Translations under genes and position numbers: made by a program | Source of the DNA: Buttiauxella sp. B2 | GTDB taxonomy: Bacteria; Pseudomonadota; Gammaproteobacteria; Enterobacterales; Enterobacteriaceae | Length of the DNA: 64,000 nucleotides | Direction of reading: 5' to 3' | Assembly (NCBI RefSeq): GCF_006376615.1 | Contig: NZ_VEXQ01000001.1 | Span: 310,001 to 374,000, forward strand | Notes under the pieces: generated by a model | The model's database searches: none | What the model saw: only the letters and a program-made list of their open reading frames with translations | Told to the model about the DNA's origin: nothing | Shown here: one piece after another, positions 48,978 through 58,018 of the stretch | Layout of the letters: each line of letters opens with the position of its first letter | How positions within the stretch are numbered: the first letter of the stretch is position 1

Positions 48978-49109
48978 GAAGAGAGACAGGGAAAATTGGA
49001 AACTATTGAACATCCCGAAGGGATCAGTGAGCCGAAGCTCAACAGCTTACGCTGTTCTTTATCAGAGCCGCCCTTACCATAAGTAAGAGGAAGAACCTGC
49101 CTCTCTTCC
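48978..49109 (-). ncRNA. Structured leader RNA of the SLATT-RT operon
   Basis: Read on the minus strand, 5' arm GAAGAGAGGCAGG (49108-49096) pairs with 3' arm CCTGTCTCTCTTC (48990-48978) over 13 bp with one G-U. Inside are four hairpins: CTTAC-TTATG-GTAAG (49087-49073), AACAGC-GTAA-GCTGTT (49056-49041), TGAGC-TTCG-GCTCA (49041-49028) and ATCCC-TTC-GGGAT (49024-49012). GUAA and C(UUCG)G are stable RNA tetraloops only on this strand. On the plus strand the long stem has an A-C mismatch. It could be the RT template/primer RNA, as in retrons and DRT systems. Confidence 0.7.
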
Positions 49110-49113
49110 GTCA

Positions 49114-49143
49114 TTTATAACACTGATGAATAGTATTAATCAA
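49114..49143 (-). promoter_or_regulatory. Promoter for the leader RNA-SLATT-RT operon
   Basis: On the minus strand TTGATT (49143-49138) and TATAAA (49119-49114) are separated by 18 bp. The predicted start falls about 5-7 bases on, at 49107-49109, where the long stem begins. The AT-rich stretch 49144-49291 shows no gene. Confidence 0.65.
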
Positions 49144-49291
49144 CATAATATCAAAGCTTTAATCTATTATTTATTAATTTAGTTGGGATAGTTTAATGGG
49201 ATCTTTTTTGTAGCATTACTAATAAACTGCAAGGTAGATTTAACGTCTGCTTCTCGCTCTTAGCTGACTTTCAGTTCTAAGTTAATGCAAG

Positions 49292-50560
49292 CTAACGAAC
49301 TACCAGCAAATCCGCATAGCGTGTTGTGTATCGCGGCGACAACATTTTTCTTTTCATCTGCCACGGTTGCTGTATGCCCTGCCCCGCAAAGTACAGCGTG
49401 CAACGACCCTCTTTACGGTTGAGCTGATCCAGTACCTTCATGAGTGGCTCGCTGTTCTTTCGCGGGGCGTTGTCATCAAACAGATTCAACTGAGCAATCC
49501 CCTGACTGAAGAAATCACCGAGCATGATGCCCGCCTTCTGGTAACGGTGGCCATCCTTCCAGATAGCATCGAGGCAGCGCGTCGCGGCGGCAATAATATC
49601 CCGGCTGTCCTGCGTGGGTGTCAGCAACGTTACAGCCACCTGATTACCATAATAGGGCTCGTTAAGTGCAAAGGGGCTCGTCTTAACGAATGCTGAGATG
49701 TGCCGACAGAACTGGTGTTCACTCCGGAGTTTCTCAGCTGCACGCGAGGCATAACTGCAAATCGCCTGGCGCATCTGTTCATACTCCGTGATCCGTTCAC
49801 CAAAGGAACGGGAACAGACTATTTCCTGTTTTGTAGGCGCAAATTCTTCAAGCCCCAGGCAAGGCTCGCCGCGCAGCTCGCGCACGGTACGTTCGAGCAC
49901 GACATTGAAGTGTTTACGGATAAAACGGACATCAGTATCCGCCAGCTGGAGCACGGTTTTAATCCCCATCGCCTCGAGCTTCTTCGTTATTCGCCGCCCC
50001 ACTCCCCAGACTTCATCAACCGGCAACGCTGCCATCAGTTTGCGTTGCTTATCAATATTCGACAAATCAACGACCCCACCAGACTCGGTTTGCCATATCT
50101 TTGCTGCGTGGTTCGCGAGCTTGGCCAGCGTTTTGGTTTGCGCAATGCCTACACCTACAGTCAGGTGGGTTCGCTTCAATACGGTTGCGCGTATCTCCTT
50201 GCCAAATTCCCGCAGGTTCCGGCAATTACGCACGCCCGTCAGGTCGCAGAAGGCTTCATCAATTGAGTATATTTCGCAGCGCGGGGACATTTCCTCCAGC
50301 GTGGTCATCACCCTGTCGGACATGTCAGCATACAGTTCATAATTACTGCTGAAGCAGACAACACCATACCGGCGGAACAAATCCTTTTGTTTGAAGAAAG
50401 GCTCCCCCATTTTGATATCCAGTTTTTTGGCTTCAGCACTGCGCGCGATAACGCAGCCGTCATTATTCGAGAGGACAACAACAGGACGGCCTTTCAGGTC
50501 AGGCCTGAATGCCGTCTCGCAGCTGGCATAGAAAGAGTTAACATCGCAGAGGGCAAACAT
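49292..50560 (-). CDS. umuC: DNA polymerase V catalytic subunit UmuC
   Basis: A 422-residue Y-family translesion polymerase. N-terminal FALCDVNSFYASCE, YSIDEAFCDL (catalytic acidic pair) and a helix-hairpin-helix region (VWGVGRRITKKLEAMGI) are intact. The C-terminal region includes a QLNLFDDN clamp-binding-like motif. It starts 2 bp after the umuD stop. A complete polymerase V on a prophage gives damage-induced mutagenesis to the lysogen. Confidence 0.95.
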   Translation of the reverse strand: MFALCDVNSFYASCETAFRPDLKGRPVVVLSNNDGCVIARSAEAKKLDIKMGEPFFKQKDLFRRYGVVCFSSNYELYADMSDRVMTTLEEMSPRCEIYSIDEAFCDLTGVRNCRNLREFGKEIRATVLKRTHLTVGVGIAQTKTLAKLANHAAKIWQTESGGVVDLSNIDKQRKLMAALPVDEVWGVGRRITKKLEAMGIKTVLQLADTDVRFIRKHFNVVLERTVRELRGEPCLGLEEFAPTKQEIVCSRSFGERITEYEQMRQAICSYASRAAEKLRSEHQFCRHISAFVKTSPFALNEPYYGNQVAVTLLTPTQDSRDIIAAATRCLDAIWKDGHRYQKAGIMLGDFFSQGIAQLNLFDDNAPRKNSEPLMKVLDQLNRKEGRCTLYFAGQGIQQPWQMKRKMLSPRYTTRYADLLVVR

Positions 50561-50562
50561 AT

Positions 50563-50982
50563 TCAGCGCGCGGATTTAACGATGAACGTGACCACGCCGA
50601 ATATCTCCAGCTCTTCTTCACTACCAATAATGATAGGGCTGTAGGCGCTGTTTTGAGGATTAAGCTGAACGGTCGGGCGCAGCTGTAATGTTTTGGCCGT
50701 AAACTCTCCGCCCACTGCCGCAATAACGATATCGCCATGCTCGGCGGTGCGGGAACTGTCGACCACCAGCAAATCCCCGTCGCTGATCCCACCATCTGTC
50801 ATTGAGTCACCTGCCGCTTTGACGAAATAGGTCGCGCTCGGGTGTTGGACCATCAGCTCATTGAGATCGATACGTTGCTCTACGTAATCCTGAGCCGGTG
50901 ACGGAAAACCGCACTGTACCAAATCACTGAATAATGGAAGCATTGCTACTGGGCGCAATTCAGCAGGTTTATAAATTTGCAT
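50563..50982 (-). CDS. umuD: DNA polymerase V accessory protein UmuD
   Basis: A 139-residue LexA-like self-cleaving protein. The cleavage site Cys24-Gly25 (VQCGFPSPA), Ser60 in AAGDSM and Lys97 in TAKTLQ match E. coli UmuD numbering exactly. RecA-stimulated cleavage gives UmuD', which joins UmuC. It is the first gene of umuDC, under a LexA box. Confidence 0.96.
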   Translation of the reverse strand: MQIYKPAELRPVAMLPLFSDLVQCGFPSPAQDYVEQRIDLNELMVQHPSATYFVKAAGDSMTDGGISDGDLLVVDSSRTAEHGDIVIAAVGGEFTAKTLQLRPTVQLNPQNSAYSPIIIGSEEELEIFGVVTFIVKSAR

Positions 50983-51005
50983 AATAAGTAACCACTGGAC
51001 GATAA

Positions 51006-51021
51006 CTGTATTTATATACAG
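51006..51021. promoter_or_regulatory. LexA (SOS) box upstream of umuDC
   Basis: CTGTATTTATATACAG fits the CTGT-N8-ACAG consensus with an AT-rich core, 23 bp upstream of the umuD ATG. Confidence 0.92.
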
Positions 51022-51346
51022 TATTAATATCCTATCCCCAAATCAAGCTCGATCCCGGTGTAAACTCAGTCAAGATGGGGGTTACAGCACAAACTTGATT
51101 ACCAATGAAGGGCTTACGGGCTTGTAAATATTTCATCCATGCCTGGCAACTTACATCAGTGTTCACCCCACTCTGAAAAGCCAAGTGCAAAGGACTCGTG
51201 AGTGAAAAGACCTGCAGAACTGAGTAACACGACTTACAAGGCTACGGTAAGGATCCATGTCAGCTATGAGCGAGGAGCTGACGTCATATGTAATTTATAG
51301 GAGCGGTTATAGGCTGACCTGAGCAGTGGGAAACGGATACAGCAGC

Positions 51347-51380
51347 ACCTGATGTCCCAGATGAATCTGGGACATCAGGT
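51347..51380. repeat. Perfect 34-bp palindrome
   Basis: Arms ACCTGATGTCCCAGAT and ATCTGGGACATCAGGT (16 bp each) are exact complements with a GA loop. A short A run follows on the right, so as a terminator it could only be very weak on the minus strand. The rest of 50983-51463 has no supported gene; a smaller repeat (GTCAGCT ... AGCTGAC) lies at 51259-51282. Confidence 0.8.
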
Positions 51381-51463
51381 ATGTAAAAAAGAGATGGGGA
51401 TCTAGGGGGGCCGTAGGTTTAAATCAGATGAAAACCTGCATGAGGCGCGAATAAACCAAAGGG

Positions 51464-52279
51464 TTAGTCAGAAAAAAGCCGAGCATAATTAATAACCCTC
51501 GACATAGTCATCTGCTGACCATTATCTCCATTTGCTTTTGGAGCCTGATCATCTGGTTTCTTCTGCGGCTGTCCCGCTTTAGAGAGCGAGGCTGCCGGAT
51601 TGAGCTGGGCATTCTGTCTCATATTCATTATCTCTAAGTACCTGTTATGGATTATCTTTAATGTTTCTTGTAAATTTAAGCAGTATCGATTCTTAGCAAA
51701 ATCATTAACCAAGGGAATGTTATTGAATTCCATTCCGTTGCGACCCCAAGTTGCTCTATACACTTTTCCGCCAGATAACGGATCTCGCCTGTATGCATAT
51801 TGTATAGCACTTGAGACTTTACACCTAACCGATGACGCTGAAAACCCTTTATAACGTCTCTTTTTCCTGAGTTTTTTTTCAGTATAGTAGATGCATTCAG
51901 CAGCAAACATCCCTCCAGACGAACCTAAATCATAGGCGACCGACTTACGTCTGACCTGAACCATGGGGGGCGTGTACATACCTAGCATGATACTACCTGT
52001 ACTTTTCTCAAGGACGACCGTACCGAAGAAAAAATCATCCACATCCATATACAAACTCATCAGGCTGGCGTATTGATCGCCAGTTATCACTTTCAGCTGA
52101 AGCGCTTGCATAAGTGCTATCATGGGATGATCTCCACACATAAAAGAGACAGCCTCGTGCCCCTTGAAGTTGATGTGGATTGCCTTCTTTTCAAGAACAT
52201 CCCTTCGCTGACGCCCATCAGAAGACCATTTCCCATCACATGCGGCAAATTCGTATTCACGGTATATCGTTGTTGTCAT
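51464..52279 (-). CDS. Hypothetical prophage protein, 271 residues
   Basis: A full-length ORF with protein-like composition, not recognised. The N-terminal half (about 1-110) is mixed alpha/beta with a small-residue-rich opening (YREYEFAACDGKWSSDG) and MCGDHPMIALMQAL; the middle is very basic (EKKLRKKRRYKGF) and the C-terminus (about 215-260) is a Pro/Gln/Lys/Ala-rich disordered tail. No signal peptide or TM. Its place between umuDC and the tail-fibre gene is typical of late moron genes, whose products are often unrelated to virion structure. Confidence 0.6.
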   Translation of the reverse strand: MTTTIYREYEFAACDGKWSSDGRQRRDVLEKKAIHINFKGHEAVSFMCGDHPMIALMQALQLKVITGDQYASLMSLYMDVDDFFFGTVVLEKSTGSIMLGMYTPPMVQVRRKSVAYDLGSSGGMFAAECIYYTEKKLRKKRRYKGFSASSVRCKVSSAIQYAYRRDPLSGGKVYRATWGRNGMEFNNIPLVNDFAKNRYCLNLQETLKIIHNRYLEIMNMRQNAQLNPAASLSKAGQPQKKPDDQAPKANGDNGQQMTMSRVINYARLFSD

Positions 52280-52503
52280 AAGAAAAGCTGGATTATTTGA
52301 AATCGCTGGAAATATAACACAGTTAATGTACCTTCAGCCAATGAGACCTAGAATAAAACGCACTGAGGAATCTATCAATGCTCGCACCAGCATAAGTGAG
52401 TTCGTCGGACGTCTACGCTACTACGTTGGCTAATACACCTAGGGGCTAAACTTCCACTTCTGGTACACAAGCAACATTCAGGTTTCAATCCAGCCCCCTC
52501 ACA

Positions 52504-54402
52504 TCAATACTCACCCCATGCTGAAAACTCCAACGGCTCCCCAAATGCAAAGCGCCGGTATTCTTTGTCAGAGTTGTATGGCCAGTAGAACTGTCGACAT
52601 GCACCTTCATCCACGCCCGTCCCCACAACACGTAGCGCACCGGCAACCTCTTCCGGATAGTTGAGCTCTGCCGTGGCGCTGCTGCTGACGTTCTGAAAGT
52701 AGTCACCCGGTACCGTCAGGCTGTTCAAATCTGTCTCTGCCGGTAGTGAATCTTTCGCCTGTGGCACCGCGCCAACGTCTGCGGCTTCCAGCGAATCCTT
52801 TGTGGCCAGTTTCCCCAGACCCAGATTGTCCCGCGCCTCTTGCTGGTCCTCTTCACCTGCGTCTGCAATCTCAGAAAGATTGGCATCAATGCGTAAATAC
52901 TCCTCAACCACTTCAACCGGCAGCACCTTTATGGTTTTAGAGGCCACCACCCCTGAATACACCCCTGTCACCGAAATCGTGGCGGTACCGGCTCCCCTTG
53001 CCTCAACGTCCCCTTCTATGAAGGTTAAAACAGACGAGTCGGACGAGCTGTACTGAACGCTCTCGGTATAGTTGGTTGGCGTGAACGTTAAACCTGCTGT
53101 AATGCTCTCCCCTTCGTTCATTTTGTCAGGCACGACGAGCCCGATTTTTGTCAGCCAGATATTCTGTGTGACGATGGCGGTGCCGGTGACGGTTCCATTA
53201 TCTGTTTTCACCGTCGCAATAACGGTCTGCTCACCGGCTTCTCCCGCGGTTGACGTATACATGCCCGATGCGTCAATACTACCCAGCGTCGCATCCGCAA
53301 TGCTCCAGGTGATGACATACCCCCCGGCAATCGATGCGGGCAAAATGGTCCCGGTGAATTTTCGTAGTGAACCGGCCTGTATGGTTCCGGTGGCAGGCGA
53401 CACCACGATAGCGGTCGGGTACTCAGCGCCGTCCTGTTCTTCCGCCTGGTCCGTTTTAATGATGTACATCGCCGCGATATTTCGTGGGCGTGTTTCGGCA
53501 GCACCTTCCTCCGATGTACCCGCATTCGTGGTGATACGCGTGTACTTCCCCGGCCAGTAAACCCCGCGGATAACCTGCGGACCGGTCAGACCATCGTTTG
53601 AGCGTTCCAGTGGTGCGGAGTGGCTATGTTTTTCAAACGCGCTGAATTGCTCACTGCCAATCCCACGTCCCCCATCCGGATCAACGCCTGCGCCATTATC
53701 CCAGGCACGAACAAAGCGGCCTCGCCAGTCAGGCACCTGTCCTGCCGGGTAAAGTTTAAAGAGTTCGGGGTTGTCCGCCGTATTAAACGCCTGGCCATTG
53801 ACCTCGATCCACCCGTCAGGCGGCACCGTTGCCCCCCACATCACAATTGCCCCCACGGGCAGGATAAAAGGCGTGACGGAAGTATTGATCGACTCCTCAA
53901 TTTTATCCTGAAGCTCATCGGTCACTTTCTTCAGGCGGCGCGGGGTAATAATCAGCACCCCACTCTGGCCTGTCGCTGTGTCAGCATCGCTCGCTTCCGC
54001 GTAAATAAACTCCTGCCACTGGGTGGTATCACCCCCCGGAACGGCGGTGTTCCCGTCGACCAGAGAGACATAACTTTTAAAGGCCACGTCAGCGGTTACC
54101 CGGTAGCGCACCACGGTGCCCACACCATAAGCAAAAGCGGCCCCGCCATTATCAGCCGCGGTAATAAACTCAGGGAAGGCTCCGGTCTGGTACTGACGCA
54201 GCGCGACAGTGATAGCGTTGAGAATGCCGTTCATCGCATCACGCTCTACCGCTTTGGCATGAGCGTCAGCATCCATATCTTTTTCGTAATCCAGCCCCCA
54301 GCCTTCGTTAAAGCTGACTGTGCCATCCGGATTATTGGTTTCTGATATTGCAGCTTTATCCCCATTTGCTGCCCAGGGCGTTCTGAAAAAGTGTTGTTCC
54401 AT
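52504..54402 (-). CDS. Tail fibre protein with collar and Ig-like domains
   Basis: A 632-residue fibre. The ATG at 54402 (MEQHFFRTPW) is chosen, 7 bp after the preceding gene; the longer frame would overlap that gene. Order: N-terminal attachment region (1-175), phage tail-collar domain (about 181-265, LPVGAIVMWG...PPDGWIEVNG), bacterial Ig-like repeats (about 325-415 and 420-498), then a short helical linker and a receptor-binding C-terminus ending WGEY. No tail-fibre assembly chaperone gene follows in view. Confidence 0.85.
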   Translation of the reverse strand: MEQHFFRTPWAANGDKAAISETNNPDGTVSFNEGWGLDYEKDMDADAHAKAVERDAMNGILNAITVALRQYQTGAFPEFITAADNGGAAFAYGVGTVVRYRVTADVAFKSYVSLVDGNTAVPGGDTTQWQEFIYAEASDADTATGQSGVLIITPRRLKKVTDELQDKIEESINTSVTPFILPVGAIVMWGATVPPDGWIEVNGQAFNTADNPELFKLYPAGQVPDWRGRFVRAWDNGAGVDPDGGRGIGSEQFSAFEKHSHSAPLERSNDGLTGPQVIRGVYWPGKYTRITTNAGTSEEGAAETRPRNIAAMYIIKTDQAEEQDGAEYPTAIVVSPATGTIQAGSLRKFTGTILPASIAGGYVITWSIADATLGSIDASGMYTSTAGEAGEQTVIATVKTDNGTVTGTAIVTQNIWLTKIGLVVPDKMNEGESITAGLTFTPTNYTESVQYSSSDSSVLTFIEGDVEARGAGTATISVTGVYSGVVASKTIKVLPVEVVEEYLRIDANLSEIADAGEEDQQEARDNLGLGKLATKDSLEAADVGAVPQAKDSLPAETDLNSLTVPGDYFQNVSSSATAELNYPEEVAGALRVVGTGVDEGACRQFYWPYNSDKEYRRFAFGEPLEFSAWGEY

Positions 54403-54409
54403 ATGATGA

Positions 54410-55558
54410 TTAATCCATGCCGTTTTGTGTGAGGGTTGTTCCAACCACCATTTGAATGACAACCCTGAACGGTAAGATTGCATTAGGCTCCAGGATGACT
54501 TCCTGTCCATCTTCGAGGTTAAACACACGTTTAGGGGGGCCACTCATAATGACGGCAAAGGTGACTGTGGCGGTCGTGGCCGTAAATTTTAAGTGGGTCT
54601 CAAAGATTTGATAAGAGATGTATTTGTCGTTCACATCGAAATAATAATTCTCAGGTTTAAACCTTAACAGACTATAAAGCCCGACCCCTCCCAGCGCGGT
54701 CATCCCCACAGGGTTATTGAGGGTTAATTCAAACGTATAACGTTCAGCCCCACCGGGTAAGAGTGTGCTCTTGTCCAGCAAGTCGGTTAACGATGCCGTA
54801 CTCACTTTGGGGATGACAGGGTGGGCACCATTTACAAATAATCCATCACGGTTCTGCTTAATAATATTCCTGTCGGCGGGGTCAAGAACAACGGATGCAT
54901 TGCCTTTAAGCCATTCAAGAAAATCCTCCTCAGTCCCTTCATGACCCGCATCAAGCCAAATCTGGAACGCAGATTTTCCGTCATCGCCACCTTCACCATC
55001 TTTTCCTGGTTTGCCCTGCATGTAAGCCAGATATGCGGTTTCACTGGTGTCGGCCCCTTCCGGTTGCGCCGCAGCCCATACGTCATATGCAGATGCCCCG
55101 GTATCACCGTCTTTCCCTGTTTCTCCTGGCTTCCCTTGCTGAAACTCAAGATAGGCTTTCTCAGACGTATCAGCGCCCCCGGGTTGTGCTGCGGCCCAGA
55201 TGACATAGGCGGATTTTCCAGGGTCACCCGCATCCCCGTCTTTACCGTCAGTCCCTTCTTTTCCCTTCTGGAACGCGATATAAGCGGCTTCGGAGGTATC
55301 CGTTTCGTCGGGCTGGGCATCGACCCAAAATTGATATGCAGACTGGCCATCAATACCGGAGGGGATAAGATCTCTTATTTGCTCAATCGTCGCGTGCCGG
55401 GTTTCATTACTTTGCACTACCGGGAATAATTCAGAGCCTGAGAGTTTTTCTGCCGGTGTCAGATTGGATATTTCGACACCATCATCACCAACGCGACAAA
55501 TAGCGGAAATACCTGCAGGCAAAACGCGTAAAGGTTTGCGCTTTCTTTTTCTTTCCAT
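54410..55558 (-). CDS. Collagen-like repeat tail fibre/needle protein
   Basis: A 382-residue phage fibre component. Between about residues 70 and 225 it has four copies of a module of roughly 40 residues: SAYxxWxxAQPxxxDTSE, AYLxFxQGKPG and short Gly-x-Asp collagen-like spacers (GKDGDAGDPGK). The N-terminal 70 residues resemble a baseplate/fibre adaptor, and the C-terminal 140 residues form a distinct beta-rich domain. Located between the DUF2612-like and collar-fibre genes. Confidence 0.8.
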   Translation of the reverse strand: MERKRKRKPLRVLPAGISAICRVGDDGVEISNLTPAEKLSGSELFPVVQSNETRHATIEQIRDLIPSGIDGQSAYQFWVDAQPDETDTSEAAYIAFQKGKEGTDGKDGDAGDPGKSAYVIWAAAQPGGADTSEKAYLEFQQGKPGETGKDGDTGASAYDVWAAAQPEGADTSETAYLAYMQGKPGKDGEGGDDGKSAFQIWLDAGHEGTEEDFLEWLKGNASVVLDPADRNIIKQNRDGLFVNGAHPVIPKVSTASLTDLLDKSTLLPGGAERYTFELTLNNPVGMTALGGVGLYSLLRFKPENYYFDVNDKYISYQIFETHLKFTATTATVTFAVIMSGPPKRVFNLEDGQEVILEPNAILPFRVVIQMVVGTTLTQNGMD

Positions 55559-55601
55559 TAATTAAGTCCAACCTGAATGTAGATTGTTAAAACACCGGAA
55601 A

Positions 55602-56471
55602 TTACGGTGATAATTTAATGCTGAGAGGTTCTGATTCCAGTTCCAGCGCCTGGCAGTCGAACTGAATCAACATGACTCGGGCAACCGCTGTCACCGGCGC
55701 GACAATATCCCTGACGCTGAAAGCGCCTTCTGCATCAGATACGACATGTTTAACGGACTGGCTACCGTCTGCCGTGGTGAGAATGACCGCCACGTCCTGA
55801 TCGCCAACGCTGAGGTCATTAACGATAATCTGGCCACTCAATACGCCTCCCGCCCAGGCCAGCGTTATCGACCCGTAGTAATACTGCGGAGGTGTGCCGT
55901 CGCCATACCAGAACGGCGCACGGCCAAAATTGTTGTTGAACCGGCCAAAGCCAAAGGGTTTACGCTTAATCACCCGGTGCTTCAGCATCCCAACCCCCTG
56001 TGGTCGGGGTATCAGGTCGTAATCTTCCACCAGCTGCTGCACGGCGATGCTGACCGTGTCTTCGTGCCACACCAGGCGCATTGTCATGTCCTGCGCATCG
56101 AGGACGATGGCCTGAACATCGAGAATGTAATCCGCTGCAGCCTTCACATCATCGATGGTGGCGATCCCGTTGTTCTTGCAGATTTTGGCCTTAATCATTT
56201 TCCGGTACAGCGCATCATCCACTTCTGCCATGACACACCCGGGATAAAAACGTCCCACCGGCCTCTTACGGTACCCGGCGATACGCCCACAAATATTCAG
56301 CTGTTCCCCCTCGGCACTGTCGATATGAAGAATGCGCCGTACCTTATCCAGCTGCGCCGCAAGGTCAGACTGAATGATGTCCGGAAGCGTCAGTATCCAC
56401 TGCAGGAGTTTGGGGGCGTTTCTGTACTGCAGGTAAATTCGGGACGTGGCTTTCTTGCGGTAATCAAACAT
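55602..56471 (-). CDS. DUF2612-like baseplate/tail protein
   Basis: A 289-residue tail protein downstream of baseplate J, in the position of tail-tip component I/DUF2612 genes. The start ATG at 56471 overlaps the J stop by 8 bp (ATGTTTGA); the longer frame would intrude further. N-terminal helical part (QWILTLPDIIQSDLAAQLDKV...LNICGRIAGY) then an Ig-like beta domain (SITLAWAGGVLSGQIIVNDL). Confidence 0.78.
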   Translation of the reverse strand: MFDYRKKATSRIYLQYRNAPKLLQWILTLPDIIQSDLAAQLDKVRRILHIDSAEGEQLNICGRIAGYRKRPVGRFYPGCVMAEVDDALYRKMIKAKICKNNGIATIDDVKAAADYILDVQAIVLDAQDMTMRLVWHEDTVSIAVQQLVEDYDLIPRPQGVGMLKHRVIKRKPFGFGRFNNNFGRAPFWYGDGTPPQYYYGSITLAWAGGVLSGQIIVNDLSVGDQDVAVILTTADGSQSVKHVVSDAEGAFSVRDIVAPVTAVARVMLIQFDCQALELESEPLSIKLSP

Positions 56472-57669
56472 AGTTAACCTGGATATTTTCCGGGCTGAAG
56501 ACACCGAGCTGATTGAACGCGGCTGCAATCACCCCTTTGGTAATATCGTCAGGGCTGGTACCGATAAGGATACTGCTGACGTAATCATTACCCGCCACAT
56601 AATGGTTAACCGGCGTATAGAGACGCCCGGCAGCCAGCGCCTCACCAATACGAAAGCCCTGCTTTGCAAAACCGCTGGTTTCGTCGAAGCCGACCAGCGT
56701 GTAGTCCACCAGGTCCCCTTTGATTTTCTCCTTCTCATCCTCACCCAGCGTGCGGGTGCTGATATTCACCTGCACATAGACAGTGACGTATTCCGGGCGG
56801 AAAAACGTAATATTCACCGGCTGCTTTTGAGGGGTGAACGCGTCGATGCTGGTTTTGTTCGGGAAGGTGTTATGGCGATTCAGGCCGCAGCCCGGGTTTT
56901 TGTGGGTCGCCATGGCCAGCACAATATCTTCCATTTCACCGCCATCGATGAACACCGCCATGCTGTGGCCATAAACTCCATGCTGGTCGATTTCTGAATC
57001 CGGATTCTCGTAAACCAGCGACTGCTTTACGCCGGTGACGTTATCCAGTGCAGCACGCATGTTGTCGATTTGGTTGTTGCCGGGCAGCGCAACAGAGTAA
57101 TTGCGGCGTACCCGGAAGGCATTGTCACTTTCTTCGGCCCGACCCAGACTGGCGCCACTGGTGTTGATTACCGAACGAATGCGGGCGACCGGTGAGGCAA
57201 TGATGGTCAGCGTGCCGGGGTTTGCCCCCTCAGCGCCCGCTGTCGTACACGTCACGCTCACGGTGGCCTTACCATTGCTGTGAGTTATCACTGCAGAATC
57301 GGTTCTCCACAGCGTGCTGCTGACGCGGTGACGAACCAGGGTACCGGCAGGGATTTCGATAAGACCATCCCCTTCAAACTCCACCACGTCCGTTGAAAAG
57401 CTTTCAGGCTTACGGTGCAGACCGGCAAAAGCAGCAATCTGATCGAGCTGCTGCCCGACCGCTGAGTTGGGGTCCGTCGAGTGATAGGCGTTCACCACTT
57501 CCTCGTCGACGTTCGCCAGCGCTTCTGACCACGCAGCAATCGCCAGGCCGTCCGGAGTTTCCGGGTCGATATTCCAGGCACGGTCTACCGCCAGATACTT
57601 CTGGCTCACCTCTTCTTTGTACTCCTGCAGGGTTTTACCGGTGACCCCATACTTCGTAATTTCGGCCAT
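56464..57669 (-). CDS. Baseplate J-like protein
   Basis: A 401-residue baseplate wedge protein of the gpJ/T4 gp6 superfamily, with the typical start TGKTLQEYKEEVSQKYLAVD and central GAEGANPGTLT and RVRRNYSVALPG segments. It starts at the ATG of a TGATG overlap with the gp25-like gene, so the two are translationally coupled. Confidence 0.9.
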   Translation of the reverse strand: MAEITKYGVTGKTLQEYKEEVSQKYLAVDRAWNIDPETPDGLAIAAWSEALANVDEEVVNAYHSTDPNSAVGQQLDQIAAFAGLHRKPESFSTDVVEFEGDGLIEIPAGTLVRHRVSSTLWRTDSAVITHSNGKATVSVTCTTAGAEGANPGTLTIIASPVARIRSVINTSGASLGRAEESDNAFRVRRNYSVALPGNNQIDNMRAALDNVTGVKQSLVYENPDSEIDQHGVYGHSMAVFIDGGEMEDIVLAMATHKNPGCGLNRHNTFPNKTSIDAFTPQKQPVNITFFRPEYVTVYVQVNISTRTLGEDEKEKIKGDLVDYTLVGFDETSGFAKQGFRIGEALAAGRLYTPVNHYVAGNDYVSSILIGTSPDDITKGVIAAAFNQLGVFSPENIQVNYV

Positions 57670-58016
57670 CACACATCCTTTTCAAACAGGAATTCGAACT
57701 GCTCGTGATTGATATCCGTCAGGCTGGCCAGCACGGTGAATTTGCGCTTTTTGGTGTCGCTGTTCATCTGGAAGACATTGATGGCCATCACCCCGCGGGT
57801 GGATAAAATGCGCTGCTTGATATTCGCCTCCGCAATGTCCCGGGAGGTTTTGCCGAGGATGCTTTGAAACCACGGCGTGCCGTCGGTCGCATCCAGAAAG
57901 TACTCCCCCAGAAAAAGACGAAGCCTGCAAATGCAGGCCTGTTGAGTTTCGGTTTTGCCGGTGACGAAGGGGTTGCCACTGGTGGCGATATCGCCGTCCT
58001 GAAAATTTCGGATCAT
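57669..58016 (-). CDS. gp25/DUF2634-like baseplate wedge protein
   Basis: A 115-residue protein located between spike and J genes, where contractile phages encode the gp25/gpW-type wedge subunit. Segments TETQQACICRLRLFLGEYFLD and GVMAINVFQM fit that family. It starts 2 bp after the spike gene stop. Confidence 0.8.
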   Translation of the reverse strand: MIRNFQDGDIATSGNPFVTGKTETQQACICRLRLFLGEYFLDATDGTPWFQSILGKTSRDIAEANIKQRILSTRGVMAINVFQMNSDTKKRKFTVLASLTDINHEQFEFLFEKDV

Positions 58017-58018
58017 GT

